Part shown: positions 1-8,029 of the stretch, one piece after another
How positions within the stretch are numbered: the first letter of the stretch is position 1
Layout: each line of letters starts with the position of its first letter
From: an uncultured Elusimicrobiales bacterium
GTDB taxonomy: Bacteria; Elusimicrobiota; Elusimicrobia; Elusimicrobiales; Elusimicrobiaceae
Length of the DNA: 64,000 bases
Direction of reading: 5' to 3'
NCBI GenBank assembly: GCA_944325225.1
Contig: CALUZQ010000002.1
Coordinates: 43,178-107,177 of the forward strand
Notes under the pieces: model-generated
Databases searched by the model: none
Told to the model about the DNA's origin: nothing
What the model saw: the letters and a program-made list of their open reading frames with translations, nothing else
Translations under genes and position numbers: made by a program

Positions 1-339
1 GAAAAACTGGTGGAAGATCCGGTTACCTACAGCACCGGGTTTAACTTCGGCCCCCACATTGAAGCCAACCGCACCGTGTGGGAAGTGGTGCAAAAATGCG
101 TGGCGTATTACGGGAAAGGCAAAGTGGTAGATGCTTCCGTGCCGGGCGCCGTGCACGAAAACACTTTGTTAAGCTTAGATGTTACCAAGGCCTATCGTAT
201 GTTGGACCAGTGGCATGCCAAACTTTCTTTTGACGAAGCCATTGAATTTACCGTAGATTGGTATAAAGAAGCGTTAAGCGGTAAAGATATGTGGGACTAT
301 TGCGTAAAACAAATTCAAGCCCACGACGATAAAAAATAA
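1..339 (+). CDS. rfbG: CDP-glucose 4,6-dehydratase, C-terminal fragment (cut by window edge)
   Basis: This is the last 112 codons of a gene that begins before the window; frame 1 is open from the first base. Visible are NFGP near the start, an HE-x2-LLSLD-x2-KA stretch, TVDWYK, and a G-x-DM segment ending in a QI motif. This order matches the C-terminal end of CDP-glucose 4,6-dehydratases of the extended short-chain dehydrogenase family, which turn CDP-glucose into CDP-4-keto-6-deoxyglucose for deoxysugars of surface polysaccharide. The Rossmann domain and catalytic Tyr-x3-Lys lie outside the window, so activity cannot be judged. The next gene starts 3 bases after the stop, so it is very likely in the same operon. 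Another nucleotide-sugar dehydratase of the family is the main alternative. Confidence 0.8.
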   Translation, partial: EKLVEDPVTYSTGFNFGPHIEANRTVWEVVQKCVAYYGKGKVVDASVPGAVHENTLLSLDVTKAYRMLDQWHAKLSFDEAIEFTVDWYKEALSGKDMWDYCVKQIQAHDDKK

Positions 340-342
340 GGT

Positions 343-1626
343 ATGAAAGAAGTTGTTATTCTTGGCGGAGGCATAGCAGGTTTGTCGGCCGCGTATCGGT
401 TGCGCCAAGCCGGCTGGGAGTCCCGCATCTTTGAAAAAGACCCGGACTGGGGCGGTTTGTGCGGCAATTTTACAATAAATGGCTTCCGCTTTGACCGTTT
501 CGTCCATTTTACATTTACCTCAGATCCGCAGCTTCAGCAACTTTTCGCCGCTTCCGGGCCGCTTTGGAATCATCCGCCGGTTTCTTCCAACTATTATCAC
601 GGATATTGGCTGTATCATCCGGCGCAAAATAATCTGTATCCTTTACCGACGGAAGAAAAAGTAAAAATTATTGCCGGCTTTGTAAAACGCAAGCAAGTCC
701 CTGTGTCAGAAATTACTGATTATGAAACTTGGCTGCGCGTGCAGTACGGTAATTATTTCGCCGAGCATTTCCCATTTGCTTATACGCGCAAATACTGGGG
801 AGCGGAACCCAAGGAGTTGGAAACCAAATGGGTAGGAAACCGTATGCATGCTCCCACGCTGGAAGAAGTTTTGAAAGGAGCTTTTGAAAAACCCACTGAA
901 AATTTTTACTATACTTCGGTAATGCGTTACCCGCAAAAAGGCGGTTTTAAAAGTATCTTGTCGGCACTGGCCCAAGGGGCGGATATTACGCTAAATAAAC
1001 AAGCGGTTTCTATAAATCCGGCTGCCAAAAGCGTGTGTTTTGCCGACGGAACAACCGGCACATATGAAAAATTACTTTCTTCTTTGCCGTTGCCGGAGAT
1101 AGTCAACTTGCTGCCGGATGTGCCGGCGTCCGTTCAAAATTCCGCTAAAAGTTTACGACATACCTGCGGGTATCAAATTTCCTTAGGGTTTAATAAGCCG
1201 GATATCGCCAAACACCTGTGGTTCTATATTTACGACGAGGATATCCCGCCGGCCCGGGTGTATTCGCCTAGTTTAAAATCGCCCGATAATGTGCCGCAGG
1301 GCTGTTCTTCTTTGCAGGCGGAAGTGTTTTACGGAAATACCGCCAGCATTCCTCCCGCGCAGACAGTTTTACAGACAACAGTGGAAAAGTTGCAGCAGAT
1401 GGGGCTTTTTAAATCGGAAGATATCCTGGTTAAAGATATTCGTTTTGAGCCGTATGCCAATATCACATTTGACCATGCTATTTATCAAAACCGTCAGATT
1501 GTATTGGATTATTTAACTTCGTTGGGTATTTACAGCATGGGCCGTTTTGGCAAATGGGCTTATTACTGGACGCACCAAGCGTTTGAAGACGGGAAAATAA
1601 CGGCAGAGAAAATAATAAATGACTAA
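343..1626 (+). CDS. FAD-dependent amine oxidase/protoporphyrinogen oxidase-like oxidoreductase
   Basis: A 427-residue protein beginning with a textbook FAD-binding Rossmann motif (ILGGGIAGLSAAYRL, residues about 6-20), then an acidic residue ending the second strand (FEKD) and a GGLCG loop. This is the layout of the amine oxidase / protoporphyrinogen oxidase / UDP-galactopyranose mutase superfamily. Members of this type are common in surface-polysaccharide clusters, where their substrates are mostly unknown. The setting (nucleotide-sugar dehydratase upstream, two glycosyltransferases downstream) suggests it modifies a sugar or lipid-linked intermediate rather than a porphyrin. Its last 8 bases overlap the next gene, which indicates translational coupling. 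The family call is firm; the substrate is not known. Confidence 0.75.
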   Translation: MKEVVILGGGIAGLSAAYRLRQAGWESRIFEKDPDWGGLCGNFTINGFRFDRFVHFTFTSDPQLQQLFAASGPLWNHPPVSSNYYHGYWLYHPAQNNLYPLPTEEKVKIIAGFVKRKQVPVSEITDYETWLRVQYGNYFAEHFPFAYTRKYWGAEPKELETKWVGNRMHAPTLEEVLKGAFEKPTENFYYTSVMRYPQKGGFKSILSALAQGADITLNKQAVSINPAAKSVCFADGTTGTYEKLLSSLPLPEIVNLLPDVPASVQNSAKSLRHTCGYQISLGFNKPDIAKHLWFYIYDEDIPPARVYSPSLKSPDNVPQGCSSLQAEVFYGNTASIPPAQTVLQTTVEKLQQMGLFKSEDILVKDIRFEPYANITFDHAIYQNRQIVLDYLTSLGIYSMGRFGKWAYYWTHQAFEDGKITAEKIIND

Positions 1627-2518
1627 TATGGCACCCCTGGTTAAAATTTTAGTCAGTTATCACGATAAGCACCACCTCTTTAAATCGGATATTTTAACGC
1701 CGATTCAAACGGGTTGCGCTTTAGCGGCAGAACGGTTTGAGGAAATGATCCAGGATGATGACGGCAAAAATATATCTGCCGAAAATCCCAGATATGCCGA
1801 ACTGTCGGCCCAGTATTGGGCCTGGAAAAATTATCAGAAATTGGGCAATCCGGACTATATTGGTTTTATGCATTACCGCCGTCATTTTATTTTTAATGAG
1901 CCCAAAAAGTTTCCCAGTTATCATCCGGAATTGGAACAGTGCTATCAGTTGGTGTATTTTCACAGAATACACAAGTCTTATTTAAAAGATATCGGCTTAA
2001 CTGATGATAATATTTTGCGCATGGTTCCACAGTATGACTGTATTTGCGTGAAAGAGGCGGACTTTAGTAAATTGGGTGTTCAAAATTCCGTTGAGGATTA
2101 TGAGAAAAGAATCCCGGGTTCACGGGTTAAAGATTTAGAGCTGTTTTTTAAATTGATTGAAACGGATTATCCCGAATATCTGCCTTTTGTAAAACGCTTG
2201 CAAACAACTCCTTATAAATACCTGTACAATATGTTTATTATGCGCCGGGAGTTGTTTGAAAGGTATAATAAATTTCTGTTTGCAGTATTAGAAAAGCTGG
2301 ATAAACAAATTGATACAACCCATTATATTCCTAACTACAAGCGGGTATTGGGATATTTGGGGGAATTTTGTTTGAGCGTTTTTATCAATCAATTAAAATC
2401 AGAACAGAAATGGAAGATTAAGGAAGTTCTTTGTGCGTTTTGTTGTGATACAAAGCCCAAACGCTCCAGGATAACTCGTTTTTTTCACAAATTATTTCAT
2501 AAAAATAACTGGGCTTAG
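1619..2518 (+). CDS. DUF4422 family glycosyltransferase
   Basis: A 299-residue soluble protein with the DUF4422 signature: an N-terminal KILVSYHDKH strand, a D-x-GKNIS-x2-N-x2-Y-x-ELS-x2-YWAWKN stretch around residues 45-75, and IGFMHYRRHF near residue 85. Proteins of this family occur in capsule and O-antigen clusters and are treated as putative glycosyltransferases. It overlaps the preceding oxidoreductase by 8 bases, and a GT8 gene follows, so it probably adds one residue to the same glycan. The C-terminal 30 residues are Lys/Arg rich, which could give peripheral contact with the membrane. Donor and acceptor sugars cannot be read from sequence. Confidence 0.82.
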   Translation: MTNMAPLVKILVSYHDKHHLFKSDILTPIQTGCALAAERFEEMIQDDDGKNISAENPRYAELSAQYWAWKNYQKLGNPDYIGFMHYRRHFIFNEPKKFPSYHPELEQCYQLVYFHRIHKSYLKDIGLTDDNILRMVPQYDCICVKEADFSKLGVQNSVEDYEKRIPGSRVKDLELFFKLIETDYPEYLPFVKRLQTTPYKYLYNMFIMRRELFERYNKFLFAVLEKLDKQIDTTHYIPNYKRVLGYLGEFCLSVFINQLKSEQKWKIKEVLCAFCCDTKPKRSRITRFFHKLFHKNNWA

Positions 2519-2541
2519 CAAAATTCAAATAAGGAGAAATT

Positions 2542-3567
2542 ATGTCTTTTGAACCTATTGTACCTGCTTTTGAAGATTGTGCTTATGTAATTGGTATGAG
2601 CAGCAGCAACCAGTATGCCCCGTATTTGGCGGTGTATTTGCAGTCTATCATAGACCACGCCCGGAAAGAAAATTACTACGATATTGTAGTGTTTGAAACG
2701 GATATGAGCACTGAAAATAAAAAGAGGATTCAAGCGTTGGCGTCCGCTCCCAATTTTTCTATTCGTTTCTATAATTTGCACAATACTTTTGAGGAAAATT
2801 TATATATTTCGGCAAGCTATTTTGCTAAACAGTGTTATTATCGCTTGGCCTTGGGAGAAGTATTTAAGAAATATCAGAAAGCTGTTTTTACCGATATTGA
2901 TTTGGCGGCCGTTTCGGATATTTTTGAGTTATTTAAAATAGATATGCAGGGAAAGTCCATCGCCGCGTGCGAAGAAATCCTATGGCATGCCGATACCCGG
3001 CAAGGAAAACGCCAGCATGGCTTTTATATTGACGACTACTTAGATAAAATCGGCTGTTCCGGTGTGTATTATAATACGGGCGTAGTGGTGGCGGATATTG
3101 CCAAATTTAACGAGAAGGCAAGCTTCCGGAAATTGTTGCAAATTGCACAAGAAAATAAATTTATTAACTTGGAGCAGGATGTTTTGAACAAAGTGTTCAA
3201 TAACAGCTTTTATACCTTGCCTCCTTGTTATAATTTTGAAGTAATTAATGGCGTTTTTGAAGGGAATTTGGCGTGTTTTAAAAACTATGCCGCCGAGGTG
3301 GATAAAGCAAAAATCTATCACTATTTAGCAGCGGATAAGGTATGGTTTTTTCCTAAGTTGCCTAAAGGATATGTGTGGTGGGAAACGGCGCGCAAGACCT
3401 CCTATTATGAAGAGATTTGGGCAAATTATTTGAATTTTTATTCTTGGAATTTTATACCCAATTATTTAAAATACTTAAAATATCATTGCTTCTCTAAAGT
3501 TGTATTCGGGAAAATGAAAAAAAGGTATTTGCGCAAGGCAGACACTTATTTAAGACGAATCAAATAA
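2542..3567 (+). CDS. Glycosyltransferase family 8 (LgtC-like)
   Basis: A 341-residue protein with GT8 features: a start strand followed by YAPYLAVYLQSI, a YRLALGEVF helix, and the metal-binding DxD motif as FTDIDLA near residue 117. A later NTGVVVADI strand also fits the LgtC/glycogenin fold. GT8 enzymes are retaining transferases that move glucose or galactose from UDP-sugars, here most likely onto surface polysaccharide or LPS core. The C-terminal end is basic and aromatic (about 60 residues), the usual membrane-attachment tail of bacterial GT8 proteins. A ribosome binding site (AAGGAGA) lies 6-12 bases before the ATG. It is the last gene of the polysaccharide operon; a strong terminator follows within 20 bases. 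Confidence 0.85.
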   Translation: MSFEPIVPAFEDCAYVIGMSSSNQYAPYLAVYLQSIIDHARKENYYDIVVFETDMSTENKKRIQALASAPNFSIRFYNLHNTFEENLYISASYFAKQCYYRLALGEVFKKYQKAVFTDIDLAAVSDIFELFKIDMQGKSIAACEEILWHADTRQGKRQHGFYIDDYLDKIGCSGVYYNTGVVVADIAKFNEKASFRKLLQIAQENKFINLEQDVLNKVFNNSFYTLPPCYNFEVINGVFEGNLACFKNYAAEVDKAKIYHYLAADKVWFFPKLPKGYVWWETARKTSYYEEIWANYLNFYSWNFIPNYLKYLKYHCFSKVVFGKMKKRYLRKADTYLRRIK

Positions 3568-3581
3568 CAGCTGCAGTTTTT

Positions 3582-3609
3582 AAAACCGCTCTCTTGGGGG
3601 CGGTTTTTT
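3582..3609 (+). terminator. Rho-independent terminator after the polysaccharide operon
   Basis: A perfect 8-bp stem AAAACCGC / GCGGTTTT (3582-3589 with 3600-3607) with a 10-base loop, running into a tract of six T. It separates the GT8 gene from the TetR promoter 20 bases further on. Confidence 0.9.
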
Positions 3610-3628
3610 GTCTAACCTAAAATGCATC

Positions 3629-3657
3629 TTGACAAAATAATTACACGCCCGTATAAT
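3629..3657 (+). promoter_or_regulatory. Sigma-70 type promoter of the TetR/efflux operon
   Basis: The -35 box TTGACA (3629-3634) and -10 box TATAAT (3652-3657) are both perfect consensus and are separated by exactly 17 bases. The TetR start codon lies 33 bases after the -10 box, with AAGAGG as ribosome binding site. The -10 box sits in the middle of the symmetric operator described separately, so the promoter should be blocked when a repressor is bound. Confidence 0.92.
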
Positions 3658-3675
3658 AATTATACAACCGTGTAA
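3641..3675 (+). promoter_or_regulatory. Symmetric TetR operator (two overlapping half-operators)
   Basis: Two nested inverted repeats share one centre at base 3658: outer arms TTACACG (3641-3647) and CGTGTAA (3669-3675), inner arms GTATAA (3651-3656) and TTATAC (3660-3665). Read another way, there are two adjacent 16-base near-palindromes, 3641-3656 and 3660-3675, of the form TTAYACR-N2-CGTRTAA. Such symmetry next to a tetR gene is typical of an autoregulatory operator, and two sites could bind two dimers. The dyad covers the -10 box and transcription start. Binding by the adjacent TetR protein is inferred. Confidence 0.85.
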
Positions 3676-3689
3676 TAAAGAGGTGTTTT

Positions 3690-4322
3690 ATGGGCAGAAA
3701 TTCTTCCGGCATTGATGACAAGTTGCTTCAGACCGGAATCCGGCTGGCGCGGGCGCGCGGATTAGGTGGTTTTACCGTGCGGGAGTTGTGTGCCGAAAGT
3801 CGGGTAAATTTGGGAATGTTTCATTATTATTTTACTAATAAGGATAATTTTGATAGGGCGCTACTTAGCACACTGTATGAAAATTTGATGAAGAACATTC
3901 GCCTGGAAGTATTGGACGAAAAAACCGCCCGGGAAAATGTATTGAATATCCTGTTGGCGGTACAGCGTTTCGCGCGGGAAAACCGGCGGCTGCTTTCTTC
4001 GCTGGCGGGGGATGTTTTCAGCGGGAACGCCAAAATTATAGATTTTATCGGGCGTCATTTTACGCACCACATCTCGCTGCTGCTTGCACAGCTGGAGCGG
4101 GCGGAAAAGGCGAAGGAGCTGGTTTTGAAAGACGCCGCCAACGCCGCTTTGGTTTTGGTGATGCCGGTCGTATTTCCGCAGTTGGTGGCCGGGTTGGACG
4201 AGCGGGTGGCGCTGCCGTGGAAAGGGAGAGTGCGTCCGTCCGTAGCGGCCTTGTTTTCGGACAAAGGCGCCGAAGAACGCATTAAAGTATTGGTCGGCGC
4301 TGTTTTTAAGGGGGACAAATGA
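3690..4322 (+). CDS. TetR/AcrR family transcriptional repressor (CecR-like position)
   Basis: A 210-residue TetR-type regulator. Residues about 10-55 form the DNA-binding helix-turn-helix (GFTVRELCAESRVNLGMFHYYFTNKDNF); the MFHYYF-x-NKD motif is the family hallmark. The remaining helical part should be the ligand-binding and dimer domain; its ligand is unknown. It is the first gene of an efflux operon and its stop overlaps the TolC start (ATGA), so regulator and pump are made together. In E. coli the same arrangement is seen with cecR (ybiH) before ybhGFSR. The perfect promoter upstream is covered by a symmetric operator, which argues for autorepression relieved by a toxic compound. Confidence 0.9.
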   Translation: MGRNSSGIDDKLLQTGIRLARARGLGGFTVRELCAESRVNLGMFHYYFTNKDNFDRALLSTLYENLMKNIRLEVLDEKTARENVLNILLAVQRFARENRRLLSSLAGDVFSGNAKIIDFIGRHFTHHISLLLAQLERAEKAKELVLKDAANAALVLVMPVVFPQLVAGLDERVALPWKGRVRPSVAALFSDKGAEERIKVLVGAVFKGDK

Positions 4323-5650
4323 AAAAATTTTTAGCGGGGGCAGTGTGTTGTTGTATCGCTATAAGCGGGTGGGGGGCCGCGGTGAAAGACTTGCCGCTGG
4401 AATCGTGCGAAACGGCCGCCTTGCAATTTTCGCCCGCGGTCAAAGCGGCGCAGGCGCAGGCGCAGGCCGCGCAAGCGGCATATGAAAGCGCCCGGGGCTA
4501 TTTATATCCGTCCTTATACCTGGACGCCGCCGGCAGCTGGGTGTCGGAGGTGCCTCAAATGCAGGTGGGCCCGCAAACCTTTGAATTTGGCAGCGAGTGG
4601 GGGTATTCCGTCGGTCCGACGGTGGAATATGTCCTTTTTGACAAAGGGGCCCGTTCGGCGTCCGCCAACCGCGCGGTATCGGTTTATCAAAGCAAACTGA
4701 TGGAGTATGCCCTGGCCCGCAAGCAGGCGCTTCTTCAAGTGCGCCAGGCGTATTTTGCCGTCCAGCGGGATTTAGAGAGCATTTATCTGCTTTCCGAACA
4801 GCTCAAAGTAGCGCGCAAACAGCGGGCGGATGTACAGTCTGCCTACAAAGCCGGCGCCAAAAGCCGCCGGGATTTGCTGTTGGCCGAAAAGCAGGCCCTG
4901 CGCAGCGCGGTGGACGCCAGCGCCGCCCGGGCGGAACTGGCGCGCGATTTGCGGGAACTGTTTAAATTAACCGGCACGGATTTCGGCATTGATCCGCATT
5001 ATCCGCTGGATTGGCGCGTGCACGAAAAACTGGACGGGGAAACTTCGTCCGTTATCCGCGCCGACGATCCGGCCCAAACCGTCGCGCAGTTTGAACCGTT
5101 TGCCCAGCTTTCGTTTGATGCCGACACGCCCCGCCTGGCCGCCTACGACGGGGTCATTAAATCGTATGAATACGCCGCCCGCGCATATGCCGCGGCAGTA
5201 TGGCCCCGGCTGGCGTTAAGCGCCGGCGCTTATGCGCAGTATCCCAACGGGCCGATCCAAGAAGATGTGTTCCTGGGCAAGGCCGGGCTTTCTTTGCGGC
5301 TGCCGCTTTTTGAAGGGGGAAAGAATAAACAACAAGCCCAGGCCCAGCGGCTGACGGCGCAAGCCGCCGAACATCAAAAGCAGGATACGGCCCAAGCGCT
5401 GAAAGCGTTGTTTGCTTCCGCGCAGGACTCGCTCTCCGCGCTTGATATAGAAATGGATTTGGCTAAACAACTATCGGAAAAAGCCGCCCAGGCCGCTTCG
5501 CTTACTTACCAGGCCTATAATGCCGGCGCGGTTACCTTTTTAGAAGTAGATGACGCCAATCTTTCGGCCTTGCAAAGCAAGCTGATGTTAAATGAACTGA
5601 ATATCCGCCGGTTAAACGGGTTGGCGGTGCTGGACAGTTTGGGAAAATAG
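4319..5650 (+). CDS. TolC family outer-membrane efflux channel
   Basis: A 443-residue outer-membrane factor. It starts with a signal peptide (MKKFLAGAVCCCIAISGWGAA) and then shows the two structural repeats of the OEP family: long alanine/glutamine-rich helices (residues about 35-60, 130-220, 340-440) interrupted by strand segments that form the barrel. It should form the trimeric exit duct for the ABC pump encoded downstream. The start overlaps the tetR stop by 4 bases, with AAGGGGG before it. E. coli ybhGFSR has no dedicated TolC gene; here the channel is inside the operon, so the system looks self-contained. Confidence 0.9.
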   Translation: MKKFLAGAVCCCIAISGWGAAVKDLPLESCETAALQFSPAVKAAQAQAQAAQAAYESARGYLYPSLYLDAAGSWVSEVPQMQVGPQTFEFGSEWGYSVGPTVEYVLFDKGARSASANRAVSVYQSKLMEYALARKQALLQVRQAYFAVQRDLESIYLLSEQLKVARKQRADVQSAYKAGAKSRRDLLLAEKQALRSAVDASAARAELARDLRELFKLTGTDFGIDPHYPLDWRVHEKLDGETSSVIRADDPAQTVAQFEPFAQLSFDADTPRLAAYDGVIKSYEYAARAYAAAVWPRLALSAGAYAQYPNGPIQEDVFLGKAGLSLRLPLFEGGKNKQQAQAQRLTAQAAEHQKQDTAQALKALFASAQDSLSALDIEMDLAKQLSEKAAQAASLTYQAYNAGAVTFLEVDDANLSALQSKLMLNELNIRRLNGLAVLDSLGK

Positions 5651-5657
5651 GAGCGTT

Positions 5658-6389
5658 ATGAAAAAGATGATTGTCATAGCAGTAGTTTTATTAGTATTGG
5701 CGGTAACGGCGGGATTGTTGTTTTTCCGCCATACGCCGTTTGCCTACAGCGGGGTGGTAGAAGCGGTGGAAGTAAATGTGCCCAGCCGCCTGTCGGATAC
5801 GATTGCTCAAATGAATGTACAGGAAGGCAGTGCAGTGGAAAAAGGCGAAGTATTGGCCCGGCTGGACTGCCGCGACACCCGTCTTAAAGCCGCTATTGCC
5901 AACAAGGAATTTAAGCGTGCCGAAACGCTGCTCCAAACCACGGCCGGTTCGCGCGAAAACTACGACCTCAAAAAACACCAAAACGACCAAGCCGCTCTGT
6001 ATGAAAGCTGGTGCGAAATTACCAGCCCGATTTCGGGCAAAGTGCTGTATAAGTATTACGAACCGGGCGAGTTTATTGCCGCCGGACGCAAACTTTTAAC
6101 CGTGGCCGATATGGCGCAAGTAGATGTGTGGGTGTATGTGGAACACGATTTGCTGGCCCGCTTGTCCGTCGGCCAACTGGTAAGCGGTTTTTTGCCGGAA
6201 ACGGAGCAAACTTTTAACGGAAAGATTTTAAGTATTAACGACGAGGCCGAATTTACTCCCAAAAATGTGCAAACCCGGCGCGAGCGCGAGCGGCTGGTCT
6301 ATGGGGTTAAAACGCGTTTTGAAAACGACTCCGCCCGGACGCTTAAATCCGGTATGACGATGGAAGTTTCTTTTGAGGGGGAAAAATAA
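5658..6389 (+). CDS. HlyD/YbhG-like periplasmic adaptor (membrane fusion protein)
   Basis: A 243-residue adaptor. One N-terminal membrane anchor (residues about 4-23) is followed by a lipoyl half-domain (NVPSRLSDTIAQMNVQEGS, then GEVLARLD), a short helical hairpin (about 85-120), the second lipoyl half (ITSPISGKVLYKYYEPGE) and a beta-barrel domain ending in GMTMEVSF. It should join the ABC-2 transporter in the inner membrane to the TolC channel. At 243 residues it is short for YbhG-type adaptors (about 330), mainly because the coiled-coil hairpin is small. The start has GGAG 4-8 bases upstream, overlapping the end of the TolC gene. Confidence 0.87.
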   Translation: MKKMIVIAVVLLVLAVTAGLLFFRHTPFAYSGVVEAVEVNVPSRLSDTIAQMNVQEGSAVEKGEVLARLDCRDTRLKAAIANKEFKRAETLLQTTAGSRENYDLKKHQNDQAALYESWCEITSPISGKVLYKYYEPGEFIAAGRKLLTVADMAQVDVWVYVEHDLLARLSVGQLVSGFLPETEQTFNGKILSINDEAEFTPKNVQTRRERERLVYGVKTRFENDSARTLKSGMTMEVSFEGEK

Positions 6390-6390
6390 C

Positions 6391-7116
6391 ATGGCGGCCC
6401 TGCGTGCCGAGGTCAGCAAGGTCAGCAAAAAAATGGGCCGCGTGCAGGCGCTCAGGCGCGTGAACGCCGTTTTTGGCGCAGGAGAAGTACACGGTATTAT
6501 CGGCCCCAACGGAGCCGGCAAAACCACCCTCATACGCCTGCTGGCCGGATTGCTGCACTCCGATACCGGGCGCGTATCGTATGGCGAAGCCGCCGATCCC
6601 TTCAGCGCGGCGCAGGCCAAACGCGTAACGGGGTATTTTCCGCAGGAACCCAGTTTGTATCCCGATTTAACCTGCGAGGAACATTTGGAATTTTTTCGCG
6701 ATTTGTACGGGCTGGCGCAAGAGGAATTTGTCCGCCGGTCGGAAGAATTGCTGCAGGCAACGGGTATGGCGCCTTTTAAGGACCGCCCGGCCGGGAAACT
6801 TTCCGGCGGTATGTACAAAAAACTGGGGCTGATGTGCGTGTTGTTAAACCGCCCCAAACTGCTGCTCTTAGATGAACCTACCGTGGGGGTGGATCCGGTC
6901 AGCCGGCAGGAACTGTGGGATTTGGTGTACGGATTTGCCGGCGAGAATATGACGGTTATTTTAAGCACTTCGTATATGGACGAAGCCGGCCGCTGTGCGC
7001 GCGTGCATGTGCTTAGCGGCGGGGAAATGCTGGCGTCCGGCGCGCCGCAGGAAGTAATGGCGCAGTTTGGCGTTGCCGATTTTGCGGAGATATTTTTAAA
7101 CCATGACCGAAAATAA
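6391..7116 (+). CDS. ABC transporter ATP-binding protein, first of a pair (YbhF N-half-like)
   Basis: A 241-residue ATPase with Walker A GPNGAGKTT (residues about 36-44), Q-loop in YFPQEPSLYPDLT, signature LSGGMYKK, Walker B LLLLDEPT and a GVDP D-loop. I place the start at ATG 6391 because GAGGGGG at 6375-6381 is correctly spaced; an upstream TTG at 6373 lies inside that ribosome binding site. In E. coli YbhF two such domains are fused in one chain; here they are separate overlapping genes. The signature-loop ending MYKK differs from the sister ATPase (VKQM), so the two ATP sites may be unequal. It energises the export complex with the two permeases. Confidence 0.9.
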   Translation: MAALRAEVSKVSKKMGRVQALRRVNAVFGAGEVHGIIGPNGAGKTTLIRLLAGLLHSDTGRVSYGEAADPFSAAQAKRVTGYFPQEPSLYPDLTCEEHLEFFRDLYGLAQEEFVRRSEELLQATGMAPFKDRPAGKLSGGMYKKLGLMCVLLNRPKLLLLDEPTVGVDPVSRQELWDLVYGFAGENMTVILSTSYMDEAGRCARVHVLSGGEMLASGAPQEVMAQFGVADFAEIFLNHDRK

Positions 7117-8029
7117 ACCCATTATCCGTGTGAAAGATTTAGTGGTGTCGTTCGGCGCGTTCCGCGCGGTGGACGGCGTGAGTTTCAGTGTGCGCCGCGG
7201 CGAGATTTTCGGATTTTTGGGTGCCAACGGCGCCGGCAAAACCACCACCATACGCACCATTTGCGGCATTTTAAATCCTTCTGCGGGGTCGGTGAAAGTG
7301 GACGGACACGATATTTCCTCCTCTACGGCGGTGTTAAAGCCGCATATCGGATATATGTCCCAAAAATTTACGCTCTATCCCGACTTGACCGTGCGGGAAA
7401 ATCTGTACTTTGCCGGCAGTCTATACGGTATGACGCCTGCGCAAATCGCCGCGCGTTCGCACAAGTTGATGGATTTTATCGGGCTGTCTGAGGACCTGCC
7501 CGACCCGGTCAGCCATTTATCGGGCGGGGTGAAACAAATGGCGGCGTTGGCGTCGTCGTTGCTGCATGATCCCGAACTGGTATTTTTAGACGAACCTACC
7601 GCGGGCACTTCTCCCCAAACGCGGGCCTCTTTCTGGGCGCTCATTCGCCGTTTGGCCGAATTGGGAAAGACGGTGTTCGTTACCACGCATTATATGGACG
7701 AAGCCGAATACTGCGGCCGGATTGCTTTAATGGAAAGGGGCAAAATCGTGGCGCTGGGAACGCCGCAGGAACTCAAGGCGCAGTTTTTCCCGGTTAAGCC
7801 GCTGGAACTTTCGTTTAGCAAACCCGTAGCGCACGCCTTGCGCCAGGCGTTGGAACAGGCGGGGATTTCGGCGGCGGTGTTTGGTACTCATTTGCGCGTG
7901 CGCGCGCCGGACCGGGCCGCGTTTGAACAGGCAACCGCGCCGTTTCGGGGCGGCTTCTCCGTCCGGGAAACGGAACCCACGCTGGAAGATGTATTTTTGC
8001 AGGCGGTCAGCGGGAGGAAAGCGGTATGA
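7103..8029 (+). CDS. ABC transporter ATP-binding protein, second of a pair (YbhF C-half-like)
   Basis: A 308-residue ATPase with Walker A GANGAGKTTT, Q-loop MSQKFTLYPDLT, signature LSGGVKQ, Walker B LVFLDEPTAGTSP and an H-loop TTHYMDEA. The last 80 residues form an extra C-terminal domain of the kind common in ABC-2 drug exporter ATPases (DUF4162-like position). It overlaps the previous ATPase by 14 bases and the next permease by 4, which indicates tight coupling and roughly equal synthesis. With its sister it should form the ATPase dimer of the exporter. The family is certain; the substrate is unknown. Confidence 0.92.
   Translation: MTENKPIIRVKDLVVSFGAFRAVDGVSFSVRRGEIFGFLGANGAGKTTTIRTICGILNPSAGSVKVDGHDISSSTAVLKPHIGYMSQKFTLYPDLTVRENLYFAGSLYGMTPAQIAARSHKLMDFIGLSEDLPDPVSHLSGGVKQMAALASSLLHDPELVFLDEPTAGTSPQTRASFWALIRRLAELGKTVFVTTHYMDEAEYCGRIALMERGKIVALGTPQELKAQFFPVKPLELSFSKPVAHALRQALEQAGISAAVFGTHLRVRAPDRAAFEQATAPFRGGFSVRETEPTLEDVFLQAVSGRKAV

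Noticed and set aside
6228..6968. 246-codon open frame on the - strand
   Set aside because: It lies fully opposite the HlyD and ABC ATPase genes, which have unmistakable motifs; Ser/Pro/Arg-rich translation and no ribosome site mark it as a shadow.
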